Assembly (NCBI GenBank): GCA_031763025.1
Contig: JASSKH010000025.1
Span: forward strand, 3,410,001-3,474,000
Direction: 5' to 3'
DNA from: Macrocystis pyrifera
Taxonomy: Eukaryota > Sar > Phaeophyceae > Laminariales > Laminariaceae
Length of the DNA stretch: 64,000 bases
A program made the position numbers and the translations under genes. The notes below the pieces were generated by a model that saw only the letters and a program-made list of their open reading frames with translations, was not told the origin of the DNA and ran no database searches. Numbering within the stretch: the stretch's first letter is position 1; each line of letters starts with the position of its first letter. Positions 1-13,300 of this stretch are shown piece by piece.

Positions 1-418
1 CGCCGCCCCACCCTCCGGGGGCCCTCGCGAGGTTTCCTCAACCCTTCCGCGGTCTGCAGCCCCCCTCTCTGGCCCTCGTGGGGTCTCCTTAACCGTTTGG
101 CGATCTCGGTCGCCGGCACGACTGCCAGCACGGGCATGCGAGCGGCGGGGGCGGTCGTGGCTCCCGTTCCGACTACCCCCGCGAAGAAAAAGGCCACGAT
201 CGCGGTTGCTGCCGCCGGAGGGAGGGGACCAAAACCCGCCGCGACCGCCAAAACTCCGGCTGCGGCTACGGCTGCGGTCGCGGTGGCGACTGTCGTCACG
301 GCCGCGGCTGCGACTGCGATTGCGGCTACTACTGCGATCGCGACCACCACCGCTGTTGCGTCGGACGTCCGCCTTGCTGCTGCTACCGTCGTGTTTGGTC
401 TTCAGTTCTTCGCGGGGT
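1..418 (-). CDS. SR protein exon 4 (partial): RS repeats
   Basis: After acceptor gcagcag|ACC the frame supplies the third base of the split Arg codon. It then runs without a stop to the window edge, with dense SRNRSRSRGRDDSRHRDRSR-type repeats near residues 25-45 of the exon. It has no ATG, so a simple start-to-stop search would miss it. A donor could lie inside the last 100 bases (for example ACG|gttaag near 95-100), so the exon may end before base 1. Confidence 0.7.
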
Positions 419-3400
419 CTGCTGCTCCCCGCGCCAAACCGACCCCGATTTTCCACGCCACGAATGCCTCCTCCGTCTCTAGAGAAACGCCCGCCCCTGC
501 TGCGACTTCTGTTATTTTGGTTTGGGGGCGGGGGGGCAGACCAAGCGACGCGAGTGAGGGCCGGTGGCGAGTGCGCCAACGTCGGAACCCTCGGTTGTCA
601 CAGCTTTCTTTCGCACATCTACAGGAAACTTGCTACCAGATCGATTTCAAGCGCTGCCGTTCCCCTGGCTTTGTAAAACGTAACCCCCATTAAGACCCCG
701 TCATAGCGGCCAAAGGAATCACAGCTTTGGTATTTTCAACCATCTAGGAGCAGCAGCGTGAGCTCCCACCAGTACAGGTAGGGTCATGTTGTGCCCGTCC
801 CGTACGACCCCTTGCATCGTAAATCGACTTTTTTTTTCTCTCTGAAGTCCCAAGAGGGTAACACAATTGAAAAACAAATTATTGGTAGAGAGAAACCGCC
901 ATCGCCTTATTTCGGGTACAGCCTGCCCTCTCCCGCACGTAGCGGCCGATCGCGCGCGCAACACCGTCATCACGCTCCGCAACTCTCCTACAGTCCGCCC
1001 TCTCCCGCATGCAGCAGTCGGGAGCGCGCAACAATCCGCCACCTCTCAAGCCCACCCCTCCCGCCCTCCCCCTGAACTACGTGTTTTCGAGCATTGTGGT
1101 GTATTAGTGCTTCTACTGCTGCTATCCGCACGCGATTGTATACGCGCTTTTTCAGCGATTGTAGACCCACAATTTATGCTTGTGGCGATTACACGCATCG
1201 TAATACCAAAACGATCGTGGCCGGAACCCACCCCTCCCCGACACAAAGCCCGCTCCACACCTCATCCGAGGCGACGGCTTGACTCGCCCAACGTTCCGGT
1301 CCCGCTCCCTTCTCAAGTCGCCCATCACCAACCCCTTCGCCCTCGGACTGTCCCTTTCTCTCGGGCTCTGCATCGCGCCCTTCCTCCTCCAGGGACTCTC
1401 CCGTTTTCTCGGGCTCTCGGCGGGGCGGTCATAGGGTGGCGGGCCCGACCCCCGCGCACCTCGGTCATGGCGCCTCCCGCTCCCGCTGCGATGACTGCGC
1501 CTCCCGCCCCTCGCGTCGTCGTCACGGCCACCGGTCCCGCGAGGGGAGGTGAATGCTCCCCGCCACGACTCGCGGCTGCGGCTGCGACTTCGCCCTTGTC
1601 GTTTGGGCCACTCTCCACCTCTGCTCCTGGCCCCGCTACCTCCTCCTCCTCCTCTCCTCCTCCCCCGCTCCCCCCCTCCCGCCCCTCTACCTCGTTCGCT
1701 GCTCTTATAGTACTCGTCGCGACGATGTTCGTGGGGGTAACGCCTGTTTCCGGAGTCTCGTTCGCGCCCCCTCAAACTTTCCCCACCCCTACCCCTTTCC
1801 CTCTCCCTTTCCCTCTCCTCCTCGCGGGGATAGTCCCTGCGGCCGTCTCGTGGCGCGTCGCACTCCCTGTGTCTACCTCTGCCTCTGTCCCACTCTCTGT
1901 CCATCCCCGCGTCTTCTCGGCTGCACTGCCAATCGTCGCTTGACCGCCGCAGCGTGGCTTCCTTCTTCCTCTGCCAACACGTAGCGAGGTCATGGCGGGG
2001 TTGCCAGGGTAGAGAAACGCTGGTGGTTGGTTTTCTACATGCCTTGGGAAGCGGTGGGTGGAGGTGGGTGGGTTCCGGAGTGGGAAGCGTTGGTGTGTTT
2101 TCTACATCTCTTGGGATGGGGCGGGGTCAGCTCGGGAAGGGGTTTCCGGTGTTGGAAGTGTTGATGCTGCGTGTTTCACATAGCTTGGGAAGGGGTGGGG
2201 GGGAGGAGGAGGTTGCAAGAGAAAGAAGCATTGGTGGTTGGGTTTCCACATAGTTTCGGAAAGGGGGAGTGGGCTGCCGGGTTGGGAGTGTTGTGCGGTG
2301 GAATCGGGTTCGGAAATATATATTCGAGCGAAACATTTTGTGCGCAACATATTTCAGTCTTCGTTCCTTTACGGTGCGTGGTTTTTTTTTCCACCAAGTC
2401 TGGGCAGGCGAGGGCCGGGGTCATTGCCGGGGTCGGAATGTTGGTGACTTTGTTCTCACATAACTTGGGAAGGGATGGGACGGAGGGGGGAAAGTTGTCG
2501 CAGTCGGAAGCGACGGTGAGTTGTTGTCCATATACAGCTTGGTAAGTCGTGGGGACGGGGGGGCTGGGGGGGTACCGGAGTCGGGAGCATTCGTGATTTT
2601 TTTTCGACGTAGCTTGAGAAGGGAAGGGGTGGGGTTGCCGGAGCTGAAAGCGTCGATATTTTTCTCAACACGGCTTGGGAAGGGGTGGAGGGGGTACTCG
2701 ATATCATGCATGGCCGTAGCCGTATGACCATCGACCCTCGCATCCCTACAATGCCGGGACGGAGCATGTCGGGGGGGTGTACTCGATTTCATGCATGGCC
2801 GTAGTCGTATGACCTTAGACCCGCGCATCCCTACAATACCTGGACGGAGCACGTCGGGTTTTCACCGACCAGGCACACATTGCTTGCACCAAGCGCGAAG
2901 CGCCGTGAGATGTTAGGCGAGTCGCATCAAGGGTGAGTTGCATCGTACTAAAAACCGCTTGTGATGCGGACTTGCATATGGACGACAGCATTAATGAGTC
3001 AGATGTTTTTCTGCTGTGGCCACTTCCAGAGACAGCAATAGGGGTATTGTATAACTGCCTCATGGGTACCTTACCATAAACACTACGTGATACGATCACT
3101 CTCCTCGTGCGGAGTAAAGGTTCTCCACCCCGCGCAAAGGATCTCACTCGATCGCCAGCTATCGCCGACTGCCAAAAAAAAAACAAAAACAAACAGGTAC
3201 CCCGGTTGTCTAGTTCACGTAGTGAGCGACATGTTTCACAGCGGCGTCCCTAACCGACGCCAATCCAACCTATATATAATACATAGGGGGGGAGCGCGGG
3301 CACTTCGTTTTCCATGTATCTCGGTAGGGCGGAGGGTGTCGGAGGCGTTTGGGTGGGGGGGGGTCTGGGTGGGGGATTGCCGGAGTTGGAAACGTTCGTG

Positions 3401-6400
3401 ATTTGCGTTTAAAGTAGCCCGCGAAAGGGTGGGCGGGGGTTTCGGTTAACGGAGTTGGACGCTTTAGTGGTATGTTTTCGACATCGCTTGGGAATGGGTG
3501 AGGGAGGGAGGGAGGGGGTTTCAGGAGTCGGAAGCGTTGGTGATGCTTTCTCCGGAAGCGGTGGGGCGGTGGCGGCGTACTCATTTGTTGCTTGCCAGAG
3601 TCATTAGACCATTGACCACGCATGCCTTCCGAGACGTGTGTGTGTGTGTGGGGGGTGTACTGACTATCATGCATGGCCGTAGTCGTATGACCATAGACTT
3701 TCGCGTCCCTACACTGCCGGGACGGAGCACGTCGGGTTTTCACCGACCAGGCAGACATTGCTTGCATCAAGCGCGAAGCGCCGTGACGTGGCGGGTGGGG
3801 GGGGGCTGCCGGAGTCGAAAACGTTGGCGGCTAACGCCATACTTCCATGGCCAGCTGTATCGTGTATCGACAATCTCGGTTGTGCAGCACGTCGGTACTG
3901 CCGTATTGTACGGCAGCAATACGCTTTGCGCGCGCGTATTTACGTGCGTGTGTGTTGATGTGCCGTGAGATACTCGCACTTACACGTGCGCTACGTACTG
4001 TGTGATACTCGCCGTGCGTGTTTGTGTAGTGGGAGGGGTGCTGCCGTGCCGTGACCTTCTTCGAGGCAAGTAACCAACCCCCGACATGATCGAGCGACGG
4101 TTCGAGCGACAGTGGGATGTAGTATGGCGCCTAGCTTTCCTGAGGGTTTTCTTGCTTAAGGCGCTCTATGCCTATGACCAATTCATGGACTTTGAGAAAA
4201 GCTATGAAGCTAAGCCATTTTCACAACACCATGGACTAGATATCTACTTCGTACACCGAACAATACTGCAAAATAGATACCTGGTACAGCAGTATCGTCC
4301 CTCTGGTAAGATCACACACTTCAAGAAATCTAGCCCAGATTTTTTTTAAAAAAGAAAGTAAGCAGCCTCCAGCAGTATATAGGCACTCGCTGTCTATATA
4401 GGAAAAAAGTTACGAAATCTCCCCCCATTCTCGCTCGGCGAGATTAGGGGTCTAGCCTACTACAGCCTGCAGCCGGATTTCAGGTTTCTTACGAGAGGGC
4501 CGATTCTGTATTGCGTGCCTCCTTTGCGAATTTAAATACCTATAATTACACCTTCCCCCCTATGTGTAGTGGTCTCGTACGCAATGCCAATTGTGTTTGT
4601 TACGGGAGTTCATAGTGAATAGGACCAAATATTGTCATTAAAAATAGGTAAATATATACGAAGTAGTTTTTTTAAGTATACCATAGGTCCTATTAACTAT
4701 GGACCCCCGTAATAGTACCCATGCAGCTCGAGGTAGGGTGTAGTGCGGATGCTTCTCAGCATGTTTCTGAGTGACCAGTGATCAACGACGAAGCTCATGC
4801 CACCGTAAAGAGCGTTGAGCTAGCACAGGGATGCCGATCGGTTTTCAGCGCTATTGAATACCTGGCAGTTTTCGCGGCAACGGAAAGGGTGCTAACGTCG
4901 AACACTATATTTTCGGAAGGCTCTCGACCAGATCTTTCCGAATACGCCTTGTTCGGTATTCGCAAAACTCGCCCCGTTCTGGAAACATCGAGCGCTGGAA
5001 GGTGACCTCACCCCGGTGCGTAGTCAGCGCTCGTCACGGTATTCCTCCGATCCAAAACATATCGGGTGAAAATCTTCACTTCTGGAGCCCCCCCGGACAT
5101 TGACAAACATGTGTGCTAAACACCTACCGTACGTATATAGCACGGCTCGTCGCTCGTTGGCTTGGCTAATCGAGGCTTGGAACGTTTACGTTTGCGCGGG
5201 CGACTCGGGGCGCGCAGACAATCACTCGCGCCAGCACAACACCAGGTATATAGTGTTTATCACGAACTGGTTCCAGCTTCGATAACAAAAACGAAATGGT
5301 TGATACGTACGAAGTCCACACTGAATTCTTGAAAAAATTGGCAATTCTCCGAGAATTTTCCGGCTATAAAACCAGTAGGGTTTATTTTACTGCTGCGAAA
5401 AATAGAGCCACAACTGATTCCAATTCCGTGATTCCCCCGAAACTATTGTGGGTTCAGTTGGAAAAAGGGGCTGAAACGTCCCATATGTTTCAACCACTTT
5501 ACAGTAAATTTCAACCATTTCATACATCGGTCAAATATATTTCAACCGTTCCTATTCGCGATCTATAAATCTTTTCAGGGCAGATATATTCCTGATCCGT
5601 AGGATCTATCTCAGACACGTGCTATGGCAAGGATCTGCCTTACTATAATAGGGGTAGCGCCCAATTTTTCTGTGGCTCCTGACTTGCAGGGCTCTAGTAT
5701 ACCTCATCTAAAAGCTGATTTTGGGATAAACCGAGAGTGCAACCCGACGAACAACCTCAGAGCCCACTACTAATAGGCATATCACGAGTAATAACGTAAA
5801 AAACTACTGGCATTCCAACGATGTTGGGTTGAGGCCGGTCAGTCAGAAACATATGGGCCGAAAAAAACTACCTCATATCGCGGCACGCGTCTTTTTCGTT
5901 GCAGGGCGGGAGCCTGTGCTATTAACCCGCATGATCTGCAGAGTAGGACATGTTTCCTGCGAGTTGGGCGTGTACGCACGGTGTGCAGATAGATCCTACG
6001 CAACATATCATAGCGGGAGCTTGCAACCTGATTGGTCTAGAGTAGATCGTGACACATTCATCCGACGTCGTATGAACCGTTTTGTCTGCACAGCCTGCCG
6101 CCAGCCTTACACAACAGCCGAGTCAATCTCGCTGGCTGTCCTCGACAATGCCGAACAAAGAGACGCGTGCTGCGACAGGAGTACAGCAGTAGTAGTGCCC
6201 GCCCCTCCATCGTGCCGGTATGCGCCAGCCAACAATACCGGCAATCGGCACTACTCCGCGCAATGGTTAATCCCATCTATGTGTTGGCTGGAGCATACCG
6301 GCACCATATAGAGGGGACCATTCCTGCAGTACCTATCAATAGTACTTTTTGGCCAATTAGTTGTTTCTGACCGACGGCGCTCCTCAACGAGGGAACTACT

Positions 6401-7938
6401 ACCCCTTCTCGTCGGAAAATCCCGTTTTTGTGCATTCTCAGTAAACATTCGTACTAAAACCGAGACCATGGGATTTTGTTGCCCAACAGTGCTTTTTTTT
6501 TCAAACCATCATGTGCTTCGTATACATGCACACCCACACCCCCCCGAGTTGCACAGCGGCCAGATTTTATTCCCCGCAATAAGGAGCGTAACTCCTTCGT
6601 GAGGTCATCTGAAGCATTAAAACCCGCAGTATACCATACACACGCGGCTTGCAAATATGAGTCTCGACGAAATGTTCGATTTCACACCTCATGTTTGAAA
6701 AAACAAAATAATAACCTATTACGGGGGACCATAGAAGCCGGCGTCCCCGGTGGCTTGGTAGGTGGCCCGCGTGCCTATCAGGATCAATTTCGTGGGTTCA
6801 AGTCTCACCGAGTGCATGCTCGTAGCGACTTTTTTCCTGCATTAAAAATTGACTAGCGGAAAGCGCGAGAGCGTGAGTTAGCTACATTCGAAGAAAATCG
6901 ACGAGCAGTGGGAATGTTGAACGTTGAACCCAATGGGAACTGAACCCTATGCGCGACAAAAAATAAAAAGGCACGTACCGGGGGGGGGAAGCGACGACAC
7001 CTGCGACCACGGCTTGTCCAGAAGATCGCTGAGGGTAAAACTCCTACGAGTTAGGCTCGAAAGTAAAAGTGATGATTAAAAAAAAAAGGAAGAAGTAAAT
7101 AGGACCAAATATTGTTATTAAAAATAGGTAAATACCAGGTATATTTTGGTGTGTACCGTAGGTCCTACTAACTATGGTCCCCCGTAATACAAGTTTTCTC
7201 AAAAAGGAAAGAAAAAAAAAAATGGGTGAGGCACAGAGCTCCCTTCTCCACCCTTCTAGTACTGCGGTCCTGTTTTATGGACGAACTGCTTAAGAATGTG
7301 AGTGGTTTATCCCCAAAACGGGACTACCGTCCTAAAAGGGCCAAGCGAGGAGCCTCAGAAAAACTAGGTACCTGGTATATACACCGCTAGCAAGCGTCAT
7401 GAACCCGTAGGTACCCGCCCCCCACGAGCCGAGCCCTGCTGCGCCTTGCCCGTGTAGAAGCTCGGGGTCTGTTTGTTCGTGCAATCAATCAAGTCCACTC
7501 TTGCATAAGTTTGTCTCTCCGTTGTTCAGCCATCTAACTCATCCAAAAACGACAGCAATCTCATGTACATATCGGCACGTTTCGTGGGACATTTGGAGAC
7601 TTGGGCTTTGCGGAAGAGCTACATATATACGCTGCACCATACCGCTCTGTCCCGATATATAAGAACCGTTTGTATGCGAAAACTAAATCTAGATGTTTCT
7701 TATGTTTTGGGACAGAGTGGTACAGGAAACTGTGACTGGTCATGGGATAGGTGGCATGTTTACTGGATAGAGCGAGAATGGGCTTGGTTGCACTCAGGAG
7801 AGAAACGAGGATTCGACGGGTGTTGGGAGAAGCGAGGCAATCATTGGCAGAGTGCAAAAGGCTGGTTTGGTACCGGCCATTACTGGGGAACATAGGCAGA
7901 AATCAGAACCATCTATGATATGTAAACATAGATGGTCA

Positions 7939-7969
<31 letters not shown>

Positions 7970-8846
7970 CGTGACTCATTTGTTGCTTGCCTTAGTTGCA
8001 TTATTAGACCATTGACCACGCTTCCCTTTCGAGACGGAGCAGGGGGGGTGGGAGAACCAAGTATGATGTGTAAACATACGGGGATGCGTGGTTAATGGGT
8101 CCATCCTGCGCTCTACCAGGTACTTACTATTCTCTCCCCGTGATACATGAGAGTGCTGAAAGCTTGGCAGAAGTTTGGGGCAGAAAGCCGGTTTGGGAAC
8201 TAGCAGGCTCAAGGGTTTGGCAGGCTGCGGCAGAAGTGCGGTGAAGAAACGTGGTTGATGCGACGGGAAAGAGCTTGATGAGGAGGCCGACTCAGGGTGG
8301 ACGAAACGAGTGGTGATGCAGTGACTGCTTGCTGCTGCTGAGGTAGTACAGATACGATGATGATGATGATGATGACGATATGATGATGATGATGCTCTCA
8401 CACTAGCTCATTTTCCTGGGAAAATCTAGCCCGTGGTCACAAAAAACAGGCCTAAAAAACGCACCGACGGAAGAAAACAAGTACCACCCTCTCCCGAAAC
8501 ATATGGATATATGTATATGAGCATTGAACACAACTATGAGGACCGTTTGTGTTGATTACTCACGTACAAAAGTTCCTTGCAATTTGGGACGGAGTGGAAT
8601 ACAACATAATGTGTGCGCCGCAGTACCAGTACGCAAGGGAACCGTGCTACGAGCTGTGGTATACCATACCGCATCATTTTGTAAACCAAGCAATACCGTG
8701 TGATCACTGAAGACTGAAGGGTGGCGGCAGAAGGGAAATAGCAGAACATCGGCGTAGAAAAGTGGTGGGGGTGTAGCGGGAGATGGCGGAAGAGCGGCAG
8801 GAGGTGGTACGTAGGGCCAGACATAACCGATTGCTAGAAACGATTG

Positions 8847-8879
<33 letters not shown>

Positions 8880-10112
8880 CGCCGTGCTGACGTGAGGGTT
8901 GAAGGTAGAAGGGTTGGGCAGAAAAAAAAGGGGAAGAAGGGGAGACGGAGAGGAGGATATGCCGCAGGGTGGCGATGCGGAGGGAGATAGCGGAAAGATG
9001 CCGGGTGGTGCTGCTGCGGGAGACGATGGAGGGGCGGCAACTCCTGATGGTGGGGCCGCGGGGTGTGGAGTATAACACAGGTTAAAAGTGACCGAGTCGC
9101 AAGGGGAATTAGTGCCAGTACGGTCAAGAGCTCTACGGGTATGCCCTACAGCAATGCGACGCGTTCCATCGACGTCACCGCGCATTGCAGCCCAAAGCGG
9201 CGCAGAGTATACTCGTCACCTCCTTTTCTAGTCCCGCGTGCAGTCGTCACCGTTGAGAAAATGGCCCCCCACAAGGAAGACACCCTGAACATCTCATGGC
9301 AACGTAATACCCGCTTCCTACAAGCGCCAGACTCTAAACGTTGAGGACGGCCTCCGCGACGAAAACATCCTCGACATATGATAGCAAGGTTATACCAAGG
9401 TGCACAGAAAGACTCTCATAACGAATGCAAACGCTACAAAATGTTTCAACGTTTCGCGAGGTTCTCTACGTGTACTTTCACGTGCATAACGCCACCCCAA
9501 GGGCATGAGGGAACTAAGAAGCCATGGCACGAACAGCACACGATGCAGGTTGGGCGCATGAGCACAAACACTGAACGCGCTCACCAAGTTAACGTTTGGG
9601 TGGCCCAGGATAACGACAAAAACAACGAAGACCGCGGTCTTTGCGGGTGCGTCAAGGCCTAGTTTGGCCTTATTCTACTGATTTTATTGTAGGGAGGCGG
9701 GCCAGCCAAGAGATCAAACCGCGGTCTCTTGGGTATTTGCTCAATAACCGCCCCCCCCCCCCCCCCCAACGATAAAAGCGAAGAGCACAGCGCTGCTTGC
9801 AATATAAACACTACAAAAGCAATCGCTGTTTGCATCCCCCCCCCCCCGGCTACACCGGAAATTAAACTAACTCATTGAAGCTGTCATCCATATGCAAGTC
9901 CGCCTCACAAGCGGTTCTTATTAATAGTAGGATGCAGCTCACCCTTCATGCGACTCGCCGGACACCTCATGGCGCTTCGCGCTTGGTGCAAGCACTGTCT
10001 GCCTGGTCGGTGAAAACCCGACATGCTCCGCCCCGGCATTGTAGGGATGTGAGGGTCTATGGTCATACGACTACGGCCATGAATGAGATCGAGTACATCT
10101 CTCCTATCGAGT

Positions 10113-10158
<46 letters not shown>

Positions 10159-10341
10159 ACCCCCCCCCGGCATTGTAGGCATGCGAGAGTCTATGGTAAT
10201 ACGATTACGGCCATGCATGGCATGAGTACACCTCCCCCCACCTCCCTGCCTGGTCTTTGAAAACCCGGCGGGCTCCGTCCCGGCATCGTAGGGATGCGAG
10301 GGTTTATAGTCATACGACAACTGCCATGCATGATATCGAGT

Positions 10342-10376
<35 letters not shown>

Positions 10377-13300
10377 TTCACCGATCGTACCTCAGGAGCC
10401 CAGACATCCGAACCTGGGGGAGCCTTTTTCCGTTTCTGCCACTGCAAAGCGCATCAAGACCCGAACGAAACGAAACGAAACGGCAAAAAATCGGTGGCCC
10501 ATGTTAGCAAACCGTCACCCGTCATCACCGTCTGAAACTTTACTGTATAGGGTAGCGCCCACCCCTGGCTGAAGGTAGCCGGGCTCTGTCAACGAGACCA
10601 CCCATTGCTGTGCAACCGTGCCCATGTTGATAAGTAGCTTCAGCGACTGCAGTAGGGTCGCTGTGGTCTGTGCTGATTCAGCTACTGCAACTGCTGAAGC
10701 TGAGCTACGTAAGGTCGACGTCAATAGCGCAGCAGTACCAGGTGTTATCGTACTCGTAGACTGCAATGGCGGCACAGCAGAGCAGCAGAGCCCATTGTTG
10801 ACTGGATATGGCCGGACTCCGTCAACGAGATCACCTACCGCTGTCGCATTGATGTTGGCTGTAGCTGCAGTAGGGTCGCTGTGGCACGTGTTGCTTCAGC
10901 TACTGAAGCTACCGTCAAAGACTAGAGCACAACAGTAGGTGTTTTCGTATTTCGTACACTTAAGTACACACAGCAGTAAAGGCGCCGCACTCGCCCACGA
11001 CTGCATATCGCCCGACTCCGACAGTGGGACCACCTACTGCGGAATGCTGTTGATTTGACAGTAGCTACAGGAGCTGCACTGGGGGCGCTGGGATCTGTGA
11101 TGCTTCAGCTACTGAAGCCGCCGTCAATAACAATATGCAGCTCAGCAGTAGGTGCTCTCGCAGGCGGAGTCCGGTCATATTGAAATAAATAGAGGCAAGC
11201 GTCGTCGCATACAATCGTCGCGACTTGAAAAACACTATACCCATCTAAAACACGTCTTCGAGGCTTGAACCCAAACCACTGGCTCTTCGTCTACTCTACC
11301 CATGGAAGCTCGGCTGCTGGAAGAAAATGGCAGCCGTCGCTCGCAAAGTAAAATGGTTTCACAAAAATAGAAAGTCTCCTCCATGGAAGGCAAACCCCCC
11401 TCCCCTCCCCCTATGGAATCAACGGAGGGATGAAACACATCAGCAGTATATTCTCCACCATCGTAACCCCCCACCCCTCCACGACCAAGCATATGTTTGT
11501 GTGCGCGTACTAAGGCCAACGGTAACAGTCCCCCTCCCCATTCCGCCTCCCCCCCGCCCATCCAGGCATCAACATGCTCGTCGAGTCGAGGTTCATCCCC
11601 GTTTGATGAGAAGGTCTGGTAAATGTCAACCCCCTATAGAACCGTACACAACTTTTCAGCAACAAAAGCTGCTCAGAACTACAGTAGATTCGCATCAGTT
11701 TGCCGTATTCACATCCAGCGGCCTGCCAAATATAGGTATATATATGCACGTAGGGGACCGGTCTTTTTGGGATGCGTGAAGGTCGATTTACGCCTCAACA
11801 CGCTACTGTAGTTTTGGTCTAGAGAGAGCGGTCAGTCAAGAGATACCGGTCTTTTTGTGGACGCGCCGAGGCCTATTCAACCCTTAACTCCTTTGGGTGT
11901 TGAGATATCATAGCGACCAACACAATGATAACTTTGGTGCTACCAGCCACCGGCGGGCAGCGTGACGCCGAGCAGTACAGGTAGGACCATGTTGCACCCG
12001 TGCCGCACGAGTCCTTGCGTTAAAAATATGTATATCCCTCCAATCACGCAATGGCCGGTGCTGTAATCGTCTGATCAGCGTCAATTTTCCACTCTGGAGT
12101 CCCATCAGGGTTGATACACTAGTTTCGGTGTAGGCGGGCGGTCAGTCAAGGGATACCCGTGTTTCCGGGACGCGTAAGGGGAAATTTTGGATTTAATATA
12201 CTAGTTTTTTAGTGCAGGGGAAGCGGTCAGTCAAGATATAGTTCTTTAGGCCGCGTCAAGACTTAGTTCGGCCTTAACATACTATTTTTAGTGTAGGGGC
12301 GGTCAGTCAAGGCGGTCAGTTAAGCGTCTAAAAACCGCGGTCTCCTGACATACTTATAATTGCCGCTTTGCTGTGCGTCCGGTACTCACGTCGACCCCCA
12401 GGCGTTCGCCGCTGAACTTCATTCCGTGGATGTGAAGCATAGCCTCCTTGGCTTGCTTGCGGTCCTCGAACTCGATGAAGCCGAAGTTACCCTTGAGCGC
12501 AAAACGGTCACGACGGGGCGCGAAGCGGTCGCCGGAACGCGAAACGGTCGAGGGAGCACGAAACAGTCAAGACGGAGCGCGAAACCGTCAAGACGGAGCG
12601 CGAAACCGTCAAGACGGAGCGCGAGGCGGTCGATGGAGCGCGAAACGGTCGAAACGGCTAACGATGCGGTCAAGATGAAGCGCGAAAAGGTTGAGGCGGA
12701 GTAAGAGTCGGTCGAAGGATCGCGAAACGGTGGGTGGAGTGGAGTGAAGAGTTAAGAAACAAAGCGAAAGGAAACAGGGCGCGTGTGGCGTGAGTCGAGA
12801 TGGATGGGTCGGAGCGGTACTAGCACTATCAATATCAATACAGTAGTAGTATACGATAATAAATACCAGTACACCATCAACTAATAATAGTATTGTTGCA
12901 AACACAAGGTGTCATCTACGCTAAGCAGGTCGACATCGGTACTGTGGTGCGGAACGAACGAAAGGCGTTTAGCTACACTCTGTCCGGCGGAAGCCGTCAG
13001 CAGTCATCGCCGCTGCCGCGCAAGCAGCTACAAATAGCAGCAGCGTCAATATAAACACCACACCGCTGTTAACCCCTTCGGGACACCGAGATAACAACCA
13101 AAACACTGGTTGGTAAAATAAATGCTATCAAACCACCCACGAGCTGAGCGAGGGTCCAGAAGTACGGTTGCGATCAGGATGCGCCCGTGCCGCACGACTC
13201 CTTGCATTACCAGGCGGACAATAATTTGTATCATGCCCCAATCACGCAACGGCCGACGTTGCAATCGTTACTGTTTGTTGATCGTCCTCTGAAGTCCCTA

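Larger units (their letters stand above)
1971..12389 (-). other. SR gene intron 2 (10.4 kb), repeat-filled
   Basis: This intron holds the G-rich minisatellite, five poly(C)-SINE pieces, LINE tails, two TA-MITEs (one split by a tRNA-SINE), a 240-bp TIR element, fold-back elements and several tandem arrays, each listed separately. No further exon that fits both frame and splice signals was recognised between exons 3 and 2. Confidence 0.65.

Noticed and set aside
97-693. Plus-strand Ala-rich 198-codon frame
   Set aside because: It is the shadow of the RS-repeat exon on the minus strand; Ala/Val/Thr triplets arise from reading the RS codons backwards.
867-1943. Plus-strand 358-codon Pro/Ser-rich frame
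   Set aside because: It overlaps SR exon 3 on the opposite strand; its low complexity and lack of splice or motif support mark it as a shadow.
5296-5568. 90-codon plus frame
   Set aside because: AT-rich with internal TTTCAACCA-type repeats (at about 5488, 5508 and 5541); no motif or splice evidence.
6760-6830. Possible tRNA gene
   Set aside because: A and B boxes are present but the acceptor and anticodon stems do not close, and the sequence continues into a SINE body with a poly(A) tail.
8556-9185. Minus-strand 209-codon Pro/Ser-rich frame
   Set aside because: It is built on a CAG/CTG run and purine-rich low-complexity DNA, with no motif and no sister copy.
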